Assembly: GCA_003054695.1 (NCBI GenBank)
Contig: QAZA01000001.1
Span: 124,001-188,000 of the forward strand
Direction: 5' to 3'
Source: Verrucomicrobia bacterium LW23
GTDB lineage: Bacteria; Verrucomicrobiota; Verrucomicrobiia; Methylacidiphilales; UBA1321
DNA: 64,000 nucleotides
Position numbers and translations under genes: made by a program. How positions within the stretch are numbered: position 1 is the stretch's first letter; the number at the start of each line of letters is the position of its first letter. Positions 24,738 to 33,850 of the stretch are shown one piece after another. The notes beneath the pieces are model-generated. The model was not told the origin of the DNA, ran no database searches, and was given only the letters and a program-made list of their open reading frames with translations.

Positions 24738-24776
24738 CGGCACTTACCGCAGGTACTCGCCGGAATATTTCCCCCA

Positions 24777-24810
24777 GCCGGGGGAGCACCATGTCGCGTG
24801 CTCCCCCGGC
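24777..24810 (+). terminator. Strong 13-bp hairpin between the two transglutaminase-like genes
   Basis: GCCGGGGGAGCAC (24777-24789) pairs perfectly with GTGCTCCCCCGGC (24798-24810). Only a weak T-rich tail (TGTGTTTGT) follows, so it may be a terminator or an mRNA-stabilising structure. Confidence 0.5.
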
Positions 24811-24921
24811 GGGGCTGTGTTTGTCGTCGCCTTGCCCGGGGCGCAGCTTCAGCCACAACCCACACCTGCGCAGCTTGCTTCGTTGGTACAACATTCACCG
24901 ATTTAACCATTACCCAACAAC

Positions 24922-25965
24922 ATGCAACGTCTCCGCATTATCCACGACACGCTTTACCGATACAGCGCCCCCGTCGCGTTTGGCGAGCACCAGCTTTGCC
25001 TGCGCCCGCGGGAGGGACACGACGTGCGAATCGAGTCGATGACCCTGCAGATTCGCCCCGCCTTTGCCCTGCGCTGGTATCGGGACATGTTTGGCAACAG
25101 CGTTGCCATTGTGGAGTTTAAGGAGCGCGCGGAGGAGTTGCACATTCGTAACCACGTGGTGGTCGATCGCTGCCTGCCCTTCCCGGTCGAGACGCCCGCG
25201 ATCAACCAGGTGGTGCCCTATCCGCTGGACTACAACGAGCAGGAGGCTCCCGTGGCGGACGCGTACCGGCGCTGCACATTTCCCGCCGATGCGGAGCGCG
25301 TGGGCCAGTGGCTGCGCGAGGCGGTGCCCTTTCGCACCGATGGCGACGCGAACGCGTATTTCATTAGCCTCAACGCGTTTATCAAGAGGAACTTCCGCTA
25401 TCAGCGCAGGGAGCAGAAAGGGGTGCAGAACCCCGCGCAGACGCTGGATCTGGGGACCGGCAGCTGTCGCGATACCGCCGTGCTGCTGATGGAATCCGCC
25501 CGCCTGCTGGGCGTGGCGGCCCGCTTTGCCAGCGGCTACCTGCACTGCCCCAGCAGCGTAGCCGGCCGCGCCAGCACCCACGCATGGACGGAGCTCTACT
25601 TTCCCGGCCTGGGCTGGACGGGCTTCGACCCAACGCTGGGCGAGGTAACCAGCCAGAAACACGTCACCCTCGGCGTCAGCCAGCACCCGCGCGGCGTCAT
25701 GCCCATCACCGGCAGCTACACCACCGCCGCCGGCGCCGCCTTCCTGGGCATGACTGTAAGCGTGCAAACGGAGGTTCTGCCAGAGCACCCGGACGACTCA
25801 AACGCCCCCGAAGTCGGCACCGGCCTCCCCGTCGCCAGCTGCTCCACCCTGCTGGGCTGCCCCGTGCCGGAGTTGGAAGTGGTGATCCCCCGCGCCCGAG
25901 AGATGACCGAAAAGACCGAAGCCGAAAGCAAGGAAGCCCTGGCCAGGGAAGCGGGGCGGGGATAG
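24922..25965 (+). CDS. Transglutaminase-like protein with bacterial transglutaminase N-terminal domain
   Basis: 347 residues from ATG 24922. The N-terminal Bact_transglu_N domain (MQRLRIIHDTLYRYSAPVAF...LCLRPREG, about 1-85) is followed by a transglutaminase core with Cys182 (GTGSCRDTAVLLM), His220 (ASTHAWTELYF) and Asp236 (GWTGFDPTLG). This is the typical two-domain layout of ~280-300 residue proteins predicted to be cytoplasmic cysteine proteases. Here a ~50-residue C-terminal tail is added, charged and Ala-rich. It pairs with the preceding paralogue; the N-terminal domains of the two differ, so they are not a recent duplication. Substrate unknown. Confidence 0.88.
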   Translation: MQRLRIIHDTLYRYSAPVAFGEHQLCLRPREGHDVRIESMTLQIRPAFALRWYRDMFGNSVAIVEFKERAEELHIRNHVVVDRCLPFPVETPAINQVVPYPLDYNEQEAPVADAYRRCTFPADAERVGQWLREAVPFRTDGDANAYFISLNAFIKRNFRYQRREQKGVQNPAQTLDLGTGSCRDTAVLLMESARLLGVAARFASGYLHCPSSVAGRASTHAWTELYFPGLGWTGFDPTLGEVTSQKHVTLGVSQHPRGVMPITGSYTTAAGAAFLGMTVSVQTEVLPEHPDDSNAPEVGTGLPVASCSTLLGCPVPELEVVIPRAREMTEKTEAESKEALAREAGRG

Positions 25966-25980
25966 GGGAGGGGAGAGGGA

Positions 25981-26288
25981 TTATTTAACCACGAAACACA
26001 CGAAATGACGGAGGGGACGAAAGGGGAGTAAGGAGGAGCTAAAGCGATTTAAAACAGTAGCGTTCCTGTCTCAGTCTGACTCCCCCTTTATCCCCACCTT
26101 AGAGGCTTATTTCCCCCTTAGCGTGATAAAATCTGCCTCATCCTCTTCGGAATCAGAATTATATCACGCTAAGGGGGAGGAAGCCGCGAAGGGGGGAAGG
26201 GAAAGCACAATCCCAAAGCCTGTCCTCCTCTAATCCTGTTCCCCTTTTCGTCCCCTCCGTAAATTTCGTGTACTTCGTGGTTAAATAA
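25981..26288. repeat. Nested palindromic repeats (outer ACCACGAA arms, inner TTAGCGTGAT arms)
   Basis: The outer arms TTATTTAACCACGAA (25981-25995) and its complement (26275-26288), continued by ACACGAAAT..CGGAGGGGACGAAA and its complement, enclose an inner palindrome at 26104-26185. The inner one shares the TTAGCGTGATAAAATCTG arms of 22033-22113. The whole spacer 25966-26326 between two genes is occupied by it; no gene is seen. Confidence 0.75.
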
Positions 26289-26326
26289 TCCCCGTTCCCC
26301 ACTCTCCTCTCCCCCGTCCCCATCCC

Positions 26327-26947
26327 CTACAGCACCAGGCCCAGGTCGGCCAGTTGCTTCTTCGTGTTTTCGAAGTCATTGTTGAGCACGGAGTTGATGC
26401 CCATGCGGCCGGCGACTTCGCAGAACATCTGCCGGTCCTCTATGTAGGCGACTTGCTCGGGCTTCACCTGCGCGGTATCCAGGGCGATGCGGTAGATATC
26501 CTCGTCCGGTTTGCGGAAGTGCACAAAGCAGCTCATGATGAAAAAGCTGACGAACTCGCCCAGGCGGAAGCGTTCGATGCGGTCCTCGGCCAGTTCGCGG
26601 CCCTCGTTGCTGACGACCGCAATCTTCAGTCCGTAGGCGGACCCCAAATTCTTTACCAGGCGAATCATCTCCGGGTAGGGGCGCGCCTCCTCCAGAATCC
26701 ACTTGGTGAGCTCGTCGGGCGAAAAGTCCCGCTTCTCGTAAAACACAATGCGCCGCAGGTACTCGTCCAGCGACATTTTGCCGACCTCGTAGGTGTCGTA
26801 CGTAAGGTGATGGCGCTGTTCCAGTTCGGCGTGGTCGAGCGCGAACTTTTCAGCCGCTTTGCGGCGCAACTGGCGGTCCCACCCGTTGGTAAGGAGGACA
26901 CCGCCGATATCGAGAAAAAGTGTGGTGATACGAGTAGCGGAGGGCAC
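26327..26947 (-). CDS. HAD-superfamily hydrolase, YihX/epoxide-hydrolase-N-like
   Basis: 206 residues. The HAD motifs are in order: motif I FLDIGGVLLTNG with nucleophile Asp13, motif II VVSNEGRE near 113, the motif III Lys in HFRKPDEDIY near 145, and motif IV YIEDRQMF near 170. The second Asp of motif I (DxD) is replaced by Gly, as is normal in the YihX/haloacid-like branch (D-x-G-G-V), and motif IV is E-D instead of D-D. The cap is helical (HHLTYDTYEVGKMSLDEYL). Likely a small-molecule phosphatase (YihX acts on alpha-D-glucose 1-phosphate), but substrate cannot be deduced. Diverges from the FIST gene. Confidence 0.85.
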   Translation of the reverse strand: MPSATRITTLFLDIGGVLLTNGWDRQLRRKAAEKFALDHAELEQRHHLTYDTYEVGKMSLDEYLRRIVFYEKRDFSPDELTKWILEEARPYPEMIRLVKNLGSAYGLKIAVVSNEGRELAEDRIERFRLGEFVSFFIMSCFVHFRKPDEDIYRIALDTAQVKPEQVAYIEDRQMFCEVAGRMGINSVLNNDFENTKKQLADLGLVL

Positions 26948-27162
26948 AAGCCCAGCTTACATTTGCGCCGGGCGAACTGCAATGCGCGCGCGAAAAAAAG
27001 TAGCGCTGGGCCGCCGGATTTGCTTCTGTTCCTACGGGAACGTGCAATGCTCAAAACGGCGCCGCCTGTTCGTCTTACCTTTGACGACGTGTTGCCACAT
27101 TACCCCTTATGCGCCCGCTTCGCCCCGACACAGCCGCCGGATCTCCCTCTCAGCCGAACCCC

Positions 27163-28359
27163 ATGGTTACCTTCACCAAGCATGCCGCGGTTACCCGCTA
27201 CGTTGCCGGCGCCTATACGGAGGCCGCGGTAAAGGAAGCGGCGCGAACCGCCGTGGCGGAGTTGGGCTCCAACCCCACGCTGGGCCTGGTTTTTGTTTCC
27301 AGCGATTACATCCCGCATCTTACCGATTTCCTGGAGATCATCCGCCTGCACGCCCACGTGCCCCTGCTGGCCGGTTGCAGCGCCTACGGCCTTGTCGGCG
27401 ACGCCCTGGAGACGGAGGAGGAGAGCGGCTTTACCCTGCTGCTGCTCTCCCTGCCCGGCGCTCAGGCCGTGCCCTTTACCTTTAACGAGCGCACCGTCGA
27501 GGACTCCAACGGCCCCGGCTACTGGCACTACGAGACAGGCGTGCAGCCCGACAACGTCAAAGCCTGGCTGGCCCTGGCTAACCCCTTTCAACTTCCCATC
27601 GACCCGTGGCTGCGCCGCTGGAACGAGGCCTACCCCCGCGTGCCTACCTTCGGCGGCCTGGCCAGCAGCACCACCGGCGACCCCGAAGCCTGGGTCTTCC
27701 TTAACGACCGCCTGGTGGAAGGCGCCCTGGCCATCGCCCTGTGCGGCAATGTGGAAGTGCGCTGCGTCGTCAGCCAGGGCTGCCGCCCGATCGGCGAGCC
27801 GCTGACGGTAACGCACGCCGAGAAAAACGTGCTGCTGAGCCTGGGCCGCAAGCCCGCCTTCGAGGTGCTGAACGAAGTGTTTAGCGAGCTGAGCGACGTG
27901 GAAAAGGAGCGCGCCAAAGGCCACCTCTTTGCCGGCCTGGCCATGAACGAGTACGTGGAAGACTTTAAGCGCGGCGACTTCCTCGTGCGCAATATCATCG
28001 CCGCGGACCCGCAAACCGGCGCCGTCGCCATCAGCGGCAAACCCCGCGTGGGCCAGACGATGCAATACCACCTGCGCGACGCCGAAAGCGCCAGCGCCGA
28101 CCTGCACAAACTCCTCGCCCGCGAGGCCGCCCAGCTTACCCCCTTCGAACCCGTAGCCGGCTTTCTCTGCACCTGCAATGGCCGCGGCGTCGGCCTGTTT
28201 GGCGAGCCCAGCCACGACGCCCGCGCTGTCGCCAAACACTTCCCCGGCCTGCCGCTCTGCGGCTTCTTCGCCAACGGGGAGATCGGCCCGGTGGGGGATA
28301 AAGCGTTTATCCACAGCTATACAGCCTCGCTGGCGCTGATTGGCCGGCTGGCGACGTAG
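27163..28359 (+). CDS. FIST-domain (FIST_N/FIST_C) sensory protein
   Basis: 398 residues from ATG 27163 (an in-frame ATG at 27109 would add 18 residues). The FIST_N half contains NPTLGLVFVSSDY and HVPLLAGCSAYGLVGD, with TFGGLASS further in. The FIST_C half contains the terminal GFLCTCNGRGVGLFGEP...LPLCGFFANGEIGPVG motif that defines the family. FIST domains are predicted small-ligand (amino-acid-like) sensors, often fused to or beside signal-transduction proteins; this one stands alone. No transmembrane helix or signal peptide. Divergent from the HAD phosphatase gene with about 215 bp between starts. Confidence 0.9.
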   Translation: MVTFTKHAAVTRYVAGAYTEAAVKEAARTAVAELGSNPTLGLVFVSSDYIPHLTDFLEIIRLHAHVPLLAGCSAYGLVGDALETEEESGFTLLLLSLPGAQAVPFTFNERTVEDSNGPGYWHYETGVQPDNVKAWLALANPFQLPIDPWLRRWNEAYPRVPTFGGLASSTTGDPEAWVFLNDRLVEGALAIALCGNVEVRCVVSQGCRPIGEPLTVTHAEKNVLLSLGRKPAFEVLNEVFSELSDVEKERAKGHLFAGLAMNEYVEDFKRGDFLVRNIIAADPQTGAVAISGKPRVGQTMQYHLRDAESASADLHKLLAREAAQLTPFEPVAGFLCTCNGRGVGLFGEPSHDARAVAKHFPGLPLCGFFANGEIGPVGDKAFIHSYTASLALIGRLAT

Positions 28360-28459
28360 AGGGAGCAGTCGATGATGGGCGCCGTCACTCCGTCCCAATC
28401 CCGCATCACTGCTTGCAGAAATGCAGAAGCTCTTGATAGAGCCGTAGCTCCTGCCCACC

Positions 28460-29257
28460 TCAACTTGTCGTCTCAATAGCCGCAAAGGTGGCCGAGAAAT
28501 TCCCCGCCGCCAGGTCGTCGCGGTGGATGAGAATGTTGAGGGTGCCGCTGTCCCAGAAGTCGAAGCCGACATCCGGGTCGTAGACGAGGGCGAGCAGCAA
28601 AATCCAGTCGTCCGCCGTGCCGCGCCGGGTGAGGGTGGCAGCCTGGTGGCGCGTGTTTTTGTGCATAAAGTCCGGCCACGCAAACATGCCGTGGTGCGAG
28701 GCCTCGCAGCGCTCGCGCCAGTCGTGCCGCATGTCCATGTAGTCAAACTCGTCCGCGCCCAGGCCGGCCAGCACCGGCTCGCGCGAATCCGGCAGGCTGA
28801 GAAAGCGCTTGAACACGGCGCGGTGGCCGCCCTCCGTAAAGTCGTCGTTGGCGCTGCGCATCTCGGCATCCTCCGGCCACATAAGGGGCTGAAGCTCAGC
28901 TACATCCGCACTGGAGTAAATGACGCGATGCTCCACGCCGTGTGTGCGATCGTTGCGGCCCAGGTAAAAGTAAAGCATCCCCGTGGCCGGCAGCGGCGGC
29001 GCAAAGGGCGCCAGATCGGCGAGGTTAATTTGCGCGAGGAAGGAGAAGTATTGCCCGTCCTCCATCGGCCACTCCATATCTCCGTGCAAATCCGGCCAGC
29101 CCCCCAGGCGCGTGGTGCCCGGCCGCGCGTAGTCCTCGGGCTCCTCGGCATACAAAATAACGGACTCCATGGCCGAGCCGAGGATAGCCTCGGCGGCGTC
29201 GGCCATGCCGTATTCCTGCAGGTGTTCGAGAAGATCCTGTTCTTCCTGGGCGTCCAT
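28460..29257 (-). CDS. DUF1963 / YwqG-like protein
   Basis: 265 residues, soluble. The N-terminal ~25 residues (MDAQEEQDLLEHLQEYGMADAA) are followed by the YwqG core: RLGGWPDLHGDMEWPMEDGQYFSFLAQINLADLAPF, GMLYFYLG, and the C-terminal WILLLALVYDPDVGFDFWDSG...LIHRDDLAAGNFS strand pattern. This family occurs as stand-alone proteins in Bacillus (YwqG, next to toxin/immunity genes) and elsewhere. No function is established; immunity roles have been proposed for relatives. No toxin gene is adjacent here. It is convergent with the FIST gene, 100 bp apart. Confidence 0.82.
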   Translation of the reverse strand: MDAQEEQDLLEHLQEYGMADAAEAILGSAMESVILYAEEPEDYARPGTTRLGGWPDLHGDMEWPMEDGQYFSFLAQINLADLAPFAPPLPATGMLYFYLGRNDRTHGVEHRVIYSSADVAELQPLMWPEDAEMRSANDDFTEGGHRAVFKRFLSLPDSREPVLAGLGADEFDYMDMRHDWRERCEASHHGMFAWPDFMHKNTRHQAATLTRRGTADDWILLLALVYDPDVGFDFWDSGTLNILIHRDDLAAGNFSATFAAIETTS

Positions 29258-29309
29258 TGGGGAGGCGTTACGAAGGGAGGGAATGGGGCAAACGCATGCG
29301 GTGGGATCG

Positions 29310-29326
29310 GGGACATTCTATGTCCC
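29310..29326. repeat. Dispersed 17-bp palindrome (GGGACAT-TCT-ATGTCCC)
   Basis: Perfect 7-bp arms. It lies upstream of the YwqG-like gene, in the 265-bp spacer before the bpX6-like gene. Confidence 0.75.
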
Positions 29327-29522
29327 ACCCCACCGTCGCCGTGCGGGCGACGCGATTTTTGCCCTTTTGTTCCTCATTCCATACCAGCAACTTGCCGATT
29401 CGTCGACAGCTGTTGTGCTGAAACCGTAAGGTTTTTTGCAAGGTGCAACACTTGATCTCAGCCAAGTGGTTTGCCGCAAAAAGCCGGGTGCCTGAGGGGA
29501 GAGCCGACACCGGCGCGCCCGC

Positions 29523-32500
29523 TCAGCTCTTCTTCCAGATATAATGATGCATCCAGCCCGATCTCATCACCACAATAAACTCCCCGGCCGAGAAGCCAGG
29601 CGTAATCGCCGCCACCTTCGGGTTCCCGTTGTCCTTAGGCAGCACAACGGTGGCGCCCACAATCAGCCCGCCCTGCGCCACCTCCAGAATGCGGCACACG
29701 CCCCCACTGACGGCCACAAGTACGCCATCGCTGGTAAAACACGCTAAAGGGTTGTCGTCCAAGTGCATACGCCGCGTGGCCAACCCGCCGCCTTTCACGA
29801 GGGACGACACGATAACTTCGCCGCCGCTATCCTCCGAACACGTGCACACCACAAACCGCTGCACGCTATGTCGCGGCGTAACCTCCACGCTCGCAATGAC
29901 TTCACCGGGCGTGTCAGCAAGTTCATCCATGACGCTAATCTTGTTGTCCGGCCCTATGGCGATGAGGCGCTTTGACGTAAAAAAGATCAACTGATCCTCC
30001 AGGCAGGCCATCTGGATTGGCGAGACGTCAAGCCCCGGCATAAGGCATTCGGCCACAATAAATTCCGTAAGCCGGGCCGGCGCCGAATGGTTGCAAAGCC
30101 TGCTGCCCGAGGAGCCGCTGCAGCCGGAGATGTAAAACGAATCCCCAACCTTTCGCAGCTGCCAGAGCGTCATGTTCGAATCGTACGCCGCAGCCAGCGT
30201 TTCATGCGTAACCCACGATGGCTGACCTACTTCCAACCCGTGCGGAAACGCGTCATTAGCTGGCAAAGTGCGCTGGGGCACGGATTCGCCTGCGCCGCTC
30301 CACAATAGTGCAGGCATCGAAGGCCTTCCCCCAATCAGTAGCGTCATGGCTGGGACGTCCTCCGGGTTGCCCTTCGTAATTTCCTGGGTCCTCCATCCCG
30401 TACCCTGCCTTCCGGAGGTGCAAACCCTTGTAAACCATGTGGTTAGCTCATCTGATGACGACCTGCCCCATGCCGCCAGAAAGTGCGTGTTGCACGCTGC
30501 TGCCCACACGCTGTTGGACTCTGAATCTGTGCATAACATGCTGCTCTTTAACCACTTAATTATGCCAGGCGTCTTCGCATCGCGCTGCGGAGCCGGCGCC
30601 GCCGCCGCCGCGGAGCGATCCACCTCATTGCGCAGCGCCACATACCGCCCGCTGTCGCGCGAGAGAAGCCGATCTTTCGTATCCAGTTGCTGTAGAAGCC
30701 TTAGCAAATCCGAAACCTCCCCCCGGGACATGCGATGTCCCTGGGCTGTCTCATTGCGCCCCGGCACTGCGGGTGGCAGCAGACGGCCAATCTTCACCCG
30801 CGCCATATCGCCCGCGGCCGCAACAATCGCCGCGTCCGGATACTCCCCATGCACGCGAAGCAGTAGGTGGGGCACCTGAAGCTGCGGCTCATCCGGCGCA
30901 ACCTTAAGGCGTGCAAGCATTTGTGCGGCGTCCGCATGGCGACCCATGCCTCCCGCCTTCTGGAAGAAGCGTGTCACACAATCCACCGCCTGCGAGCAGC
31001 GCGGCCCGCCGGGATGCTCCGGCCATCCCTGCGCCAGCGTCTTGAGAGCGCCATCATGGTCGTCCAGATTATCCTCCAGCTCCGACGCGGCGGTGAGCAG
31101 ATTGCCGGCCGACACGTGCTTCTCCACCGAGCGCCGGAAAAACGCCTGCGCCTCCTCCTCGCGCCCCACGGAACGAGCCAGGCGACCGCATTCCACAAGG
31201 CGGTCATGCTTTTCGTAAATCTCTATAGCTTCAGTAACTTGCCCGGCTTTCGCCAGGCACTCCGCCGCCTCCAGCGGCCTGCCCAGGTGGTCGCGATAAA
31301 GAACAGCCGCTTCGCGGTAAAATCCTCCGTCCTTCAACGTACTTGCTGCACTCGATAAATCGCCAAGCAACTGCGCGTAAATGTAAGCGGCGCGCTGATG
31401 GCGACCTTGCTGTATCTCCTTCTGCGCCAACTGCAAATAGCGCAGCCGCAGGCGCGAGCGCATGGCCTCGTCCACATCCCACGGGTCGGTGGAATACCCG
31501 CCCCGCAAGTGCCCCAGGCTAAAGCGGGGATCGTTCGTGCCCAGCTGCGTCCCCGCGTCGGCGCGCCCGCGCGTGCCAATGCCACGCTCCAGCGAGGACG
31601 AAAGCGGAAGCGCGTGCTTCAGCCCCTGGTCGGGATCGTTCTCGAGCATGTGCAGTAAGCGGTTAAGCTCCCTGTCGCGTGCGTCCTGAATCTGCTGGTC
31701 GACGCCCTGCATGCTCTTCTCCAGCCAGTTGGCAGCCCGTTCCACCCAGGACTTGCCGTCGCCCGTGTTGCCCGGCACCCACTTGAGCAAGCTGGAAACA
31801 GACCCGCCCAGCAGGTTTGCCGCACCCGCGCCCATGCCAGGGACATTGGATGTCCCACCGCCCGGCCCATGCAGTCCGGAGGGTTTGCGCAGTGGCTTGG
31901 GCAGCTTGACCGGATCGGAGCCGATATCCTGCCGCGCCATCCCGAAAAGCTCCTCAATCGACGGCATCACCACCTCCACATGCTGCAAGCGAGGGGCAGC
32001 CGTCAGCCCCGGTCTTGCAAACTCCCAGCCGCCCAGCGAGGCGGCCGGACCTTGCAGCAGGTGCCATACTTTCAGCCGCGAGTCGGCCTCAAACCCCACC
32101 GCGCCAATGCCGGGATGAAGCACAAGCACGGGATAGCGACACAACGCAACAAGCTCGTCCCGAGTCACTTGTGGGAAAATCTCAGCACCGCGCGGAAGGT
32201 ACACCCGCCCAGCTATGCAGACATACGGCTGCATCCGCCCATGCTCGCTGCCGGCTTTGCCTCCCGCCGCCATGGCCGCAAGCAAAGCGCCTGGCCGCAA
32301 ATCGCGAGCCGATCGCGGCAGGATGTACAGGTCAAGCGAAGAGAGATCTCCTCCACCGGCCTGAGCCCAGCCCGAAAGCTGCGAGATCCACTCCGCGGGC
32401 TGCCCGCCGGATATAAGCCACGCAGCGACAGTGGCTTGCGAGGTTGCACTGGCTGCCCCGGCCGCCAGGGACACGCTATGTCCCTCCCCCATGCGAAGCT

Positions 32501-32579
32501 TGGGCTGCACGCGGAGCAAGACGTTTGCGTCCGGATCTGGTGCGTCAACGGTGCGGGGGACTGTCATAGCAGAGATCAT
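29523..32579 (-). CDS. Large protein resembling MoxR-vWA-beta-propeller system component bpX6
   Basis: 1018 residues from ATG 32579 (a TTG at 32585 and an ATG at 32567 are alternatives). The N-terminal ~190 residues (VAAWLISGGQPAEWISQL, LDLYILPRSARDLRPGALLA, VCIAGRVYLPRGAEIFP, VLVLHPGIGAVGFEADSRLKVW) resemble bpX6, a component of predicted MoxR-vWA-beta-propeller ternary systems. The middle (about 370-560) is helical and repeat-like, TPR-style (QRAAYIYAQLLGDLSSAAST, REAAVLYRDHLGRPLEAAECLAKAGQ). The C-terminal third (about 690-1018) is beta-propeller-like. Residues 230-265 are Gly-rich low complexity. The expected MoxR and vWA partners are not adjacent; upstream are a RuBisCO-like protein and a different AAA ATPase. 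Three copies of the 17-bp palindrome lie inside the coding sequence. The family call is moderate. Confidence 0.55.
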   Translation of the reverse strand: MISAMTVPRTVDAPDPDANVLLRVQPKLRMGEGHSVSLAAGAASATSQATVAAWLISGGQPAEWISQLSGWAQAGGGDLSSLDLYILPRSARDLRPGALLAAMAAGGKAGSEHGRMQPYVCIAGRVYLPRGAEIFPQVTRDELVALCRYPVLVLHPGIGAVGFEADSRLKVWHLLQGPAASLGGWEFARPGLTAAPRLQHVEVVMPSIEELFGMARQDIGSDPVKLPKPLRKPSGLHGPGGGTSNVPGMGAGAANLLGGSVSSLLKWVPGNTGDGKSWVERAANWLEKSMQGVDQQIQDARDRELNRLLHMLENDPDQGLKHALPLSSSLERGIGTRGRADAGTQLGTNDPRFSLGHLRGGYSTDPWDVDEAMRSRLRLRYLQLAQKEIQQGRHQRAAYIYAQLLGDLSSAASTLKDGGFYREAAVLYRDHLGRPLEAAECLAKAGQVTEAIEIYEKHDRLVECGRLARSVGREEEAQAFFRRSVEKHVSAGNLLTAASELEDNLDDHDGALKTLAQGWPEHPGGPRCSQAVDCVTRFFQKAGGMGRHADAAQMLARLKVAPDEPQLQVPHLLLRVHGEYPDAAIVAAAGDMARVKIGRLLPPAVPGRNETAQGHRMSRGEVSDLLRLLQQLDTKDRLLSRDSGRYVALRNEVDRSAAAAAPAPQRDAKTPGIIKWLKSSMLCTDSESNSVWAAACNTHFLAAWGRSSSDELTTWFTRVCTSGRQGTGWRTQEITKGNPEDVPAMTLLIGGRPSMPALLWSGAGESVPQRTLPANDAFPHGLEVGQPSWVTHETLAAAYDSNMTLWQLRKVGDSFYISGCSGSSGSRLCNHSAPARLTEFIVAECLMPGLDVSPIQMACLEDQLIFFTSKRLIAIGPDNKISVMDELADTPGEVIASVEVTPRHSVQRFVVCTCSEDSGGEVIVSSLVKGGGLATRRMHLDDNPLACFTSDGVLVAVSGGVCRILEVAQGGLIVGATVVLPKDNGNPKVAAITPGFSAGEFIVVMRSGWMHHYIWKKS
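30725..30741. repeat. 17-bp palindrome inside the bpX6-like coding sequence (1)
   Basis: GGGACAT-GCG-ATGTCCC, perfect arms; encodes part of AQGHRMSRGEV on the minus strand. Confidence 0.8.
31840..31856. repeat. 17-bp palindrome inside the bpX6-like coding sequence (2)
   Basis: GGGACAT-TGG-ATGTCCC, perfect arms; encodes part of GGTSNVPGMG, in a low-complexity linker and in another reading phase than copy (1). Confidence 0.8.
32468..32484. repeat. 17-bp palindrome inside the bpX6-like coding sequence (3)
   Basis: GGGACA-CGCTA-TGTCCC; encodes part of GEGHSVSLAAG. Confidence 0.75.
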
Positions 32580-32644
32580 ACCCAAAGCGCCGGCATCTGT
32601 CCAATCCGCGCTTCGATACGGTCACGTGCAGCTCCGGTGTCCCA

Positions 32645-32679
32645 GAGACATGTGATGTCCCAGGGACATGAGATGTCTC
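32645..32679. repeat. Two tandem 17-bp palindromes between the bpX6-like and RuBisCO-like genes
   Basis: GAGACAT-GTG-ATGTCCC (32645-32661) and GGGACAT-GAG-ATGTCTC (32663-32679), one base apart. The G-to-A variant arm of one matches the C-to-T variant arm of the other, so the pair also forms one larger palindrome. Confidence 0.8.
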
Positions 32680-32698
32680 TGTAAGGTAACGTGCTTAC

Positions 32699-33811
32699 TC
32701 AGGCCACCTGCTTGCGCTTGCGCACGCGCCGCACAAACTCCAGGCTGCGCTCATGGAGCTCCGCGCCAGCTTCCAGCAGGCTGCCGCCAATGAGGAGCAT
32801 CACGTCGTCGCCATAAAACTCCATCGTCGCCTCCACCTGATTGAACTTGATACCGCCCGCGGGAGTAGGTGCGCTGGCGCGAATTCCCTCCCACGCGCTT
32901 GTGCAGGCTGCGGCCATTTCGCCGCAATCCTCCTTGCTGTAGGAGAATCGGCCGCCAAAGTTGGGGAAAATGACGGCGTCCGCGCCGTACAGACGCAACA
33001 GCTTGCCCAGGGCCTGCGGCGTCATCCGCAGCGCGCCGGAGAAGGACGGGTGCGCCAGTACGGGCACGCTCAGGTGCTGCTGCACCAGCTCCGCGAAGAA
33101 GGGGAGGCCAAGAAGCATGGGTTCCACCATCACGGCGCGCACGCCCGCCTCCTGCGCAATGCTGAGCTGCTTCAACACGGTGGAGGGTGTGCCGATAAGG
33201 TTGGGCACGTAGATGGCCTGGTGGCCGGTGCGCTCGGCGGCAATGTTCACGGCGCGCTGGCACAGTTGCACGCGCTCGTCAAAGGCGCAAAAGTCGTGGT
33301 TAGCCAACCCGTGATCGTCCTTGATGTAGTGGAGGCCGGCGCTTGCAAAAGTGGCGCACAGCTCGGCCATTTTATGCGCTGTCAATCCCATTGGCTTAAG
33401 CGCCGTGCAGGTCAGCGCGCCGTCCTTGACACCTGCGCGAGAACGTAAACCCTTGATGCCGAAGCGCGGACCAGCAAACACTCTGGATAAGGCATCCGGC
33501 ACTTCAAAGTCCGTAAGCACCACATCGGGCTGGATGGATGAGTTGCCAAAAAGAACATTGAGGAACTGCGCCGGGTCGTTTGCCGTCGTGCGGGCCGGCT
33601 GGAGCAGGGTGACGGTAAAGTTACCTTCCGGCCCTTCCACAATGCCGCCAACCTTGCCGATGATGTGCGATTTGACGTAGCTGTCCGCCACCGCGGCGCG
33701 GGGCATTTCAACCGTCTGCTCCAGCAGCAGGGATTCAACGCGCTTCTCGATTTCGGCGGCGCTGGACTGCACGCGGTATTGGACGACGAGAGTGTCGGCG
33801 GGGGTAGTCAT
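32699..33811 (-). CDS. RuBisCO-like protein (form IV type) with altered active site
   Basis: 370 residues from ATG 33811 (MTTPADTLVVQYRVQ). The RuBisCO large-chain fold is evident: the N-terminal domain contains ADSYVKSHIIGKVGGIVEG. The barrel has ALKPMGLT (Lys139, equivalent to K175, with the K177 position now Met) and GLHYIKDDHGLANHDF (Lys164, Asp165, Asp166, His167; canonical K201-D-D203-E204). The metal ligand Glu204 is therefore His, and the loop-6 Lys334 region is not recognisable (FPNFGGRFSYS), so it cannot be a CO2-fixing RuBisCO. Form IV proteins act as enolases in methionine salvage (MtnW) or as decarboxylases/transcarboxylases in apionate breakdown. No such pathway gene is adjacent; neighbours are an AAA ATPase and a bpX6-like protein. 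Confidence 0.85.
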   Translation of the reverse strand: MTTPADTLVVQYRVQSSAAEIEKRVESLLLEQTVEMPRAAVADSYVKSHIIGKVGGIVEGPEGNFTVTLLQPARTTANDPAQFLNVLFGNSSIQPDVVLTDFEVPDALSRVFAGPRFGIKGLRSRAGVKDGALTCTALKPMGLTAHKMAELCATFASAGLHYIKDDHGLANHDFCAFDERVQLCQRAVNIAAERTGHQAIYVPNLIGTPSTVLKQLSIAQEAGVRAVMVEPMLLGLPFFAELVQQHLSVPVLAHPSFSGALRMTPQALGKLLRLYGADAVIFPNFGGRFSYSKEDCGEMAAACTSAWEGIRASAPTPAGGIKFNQVEATMEFYGDDVMLLIGGSLLEAGAELHERSLEFVRRVRKRKQVA

Positions 33812-33850
33812 GGGAGCCTGAACTTTACGCAAGAGCAAACGCGCCGCCAA

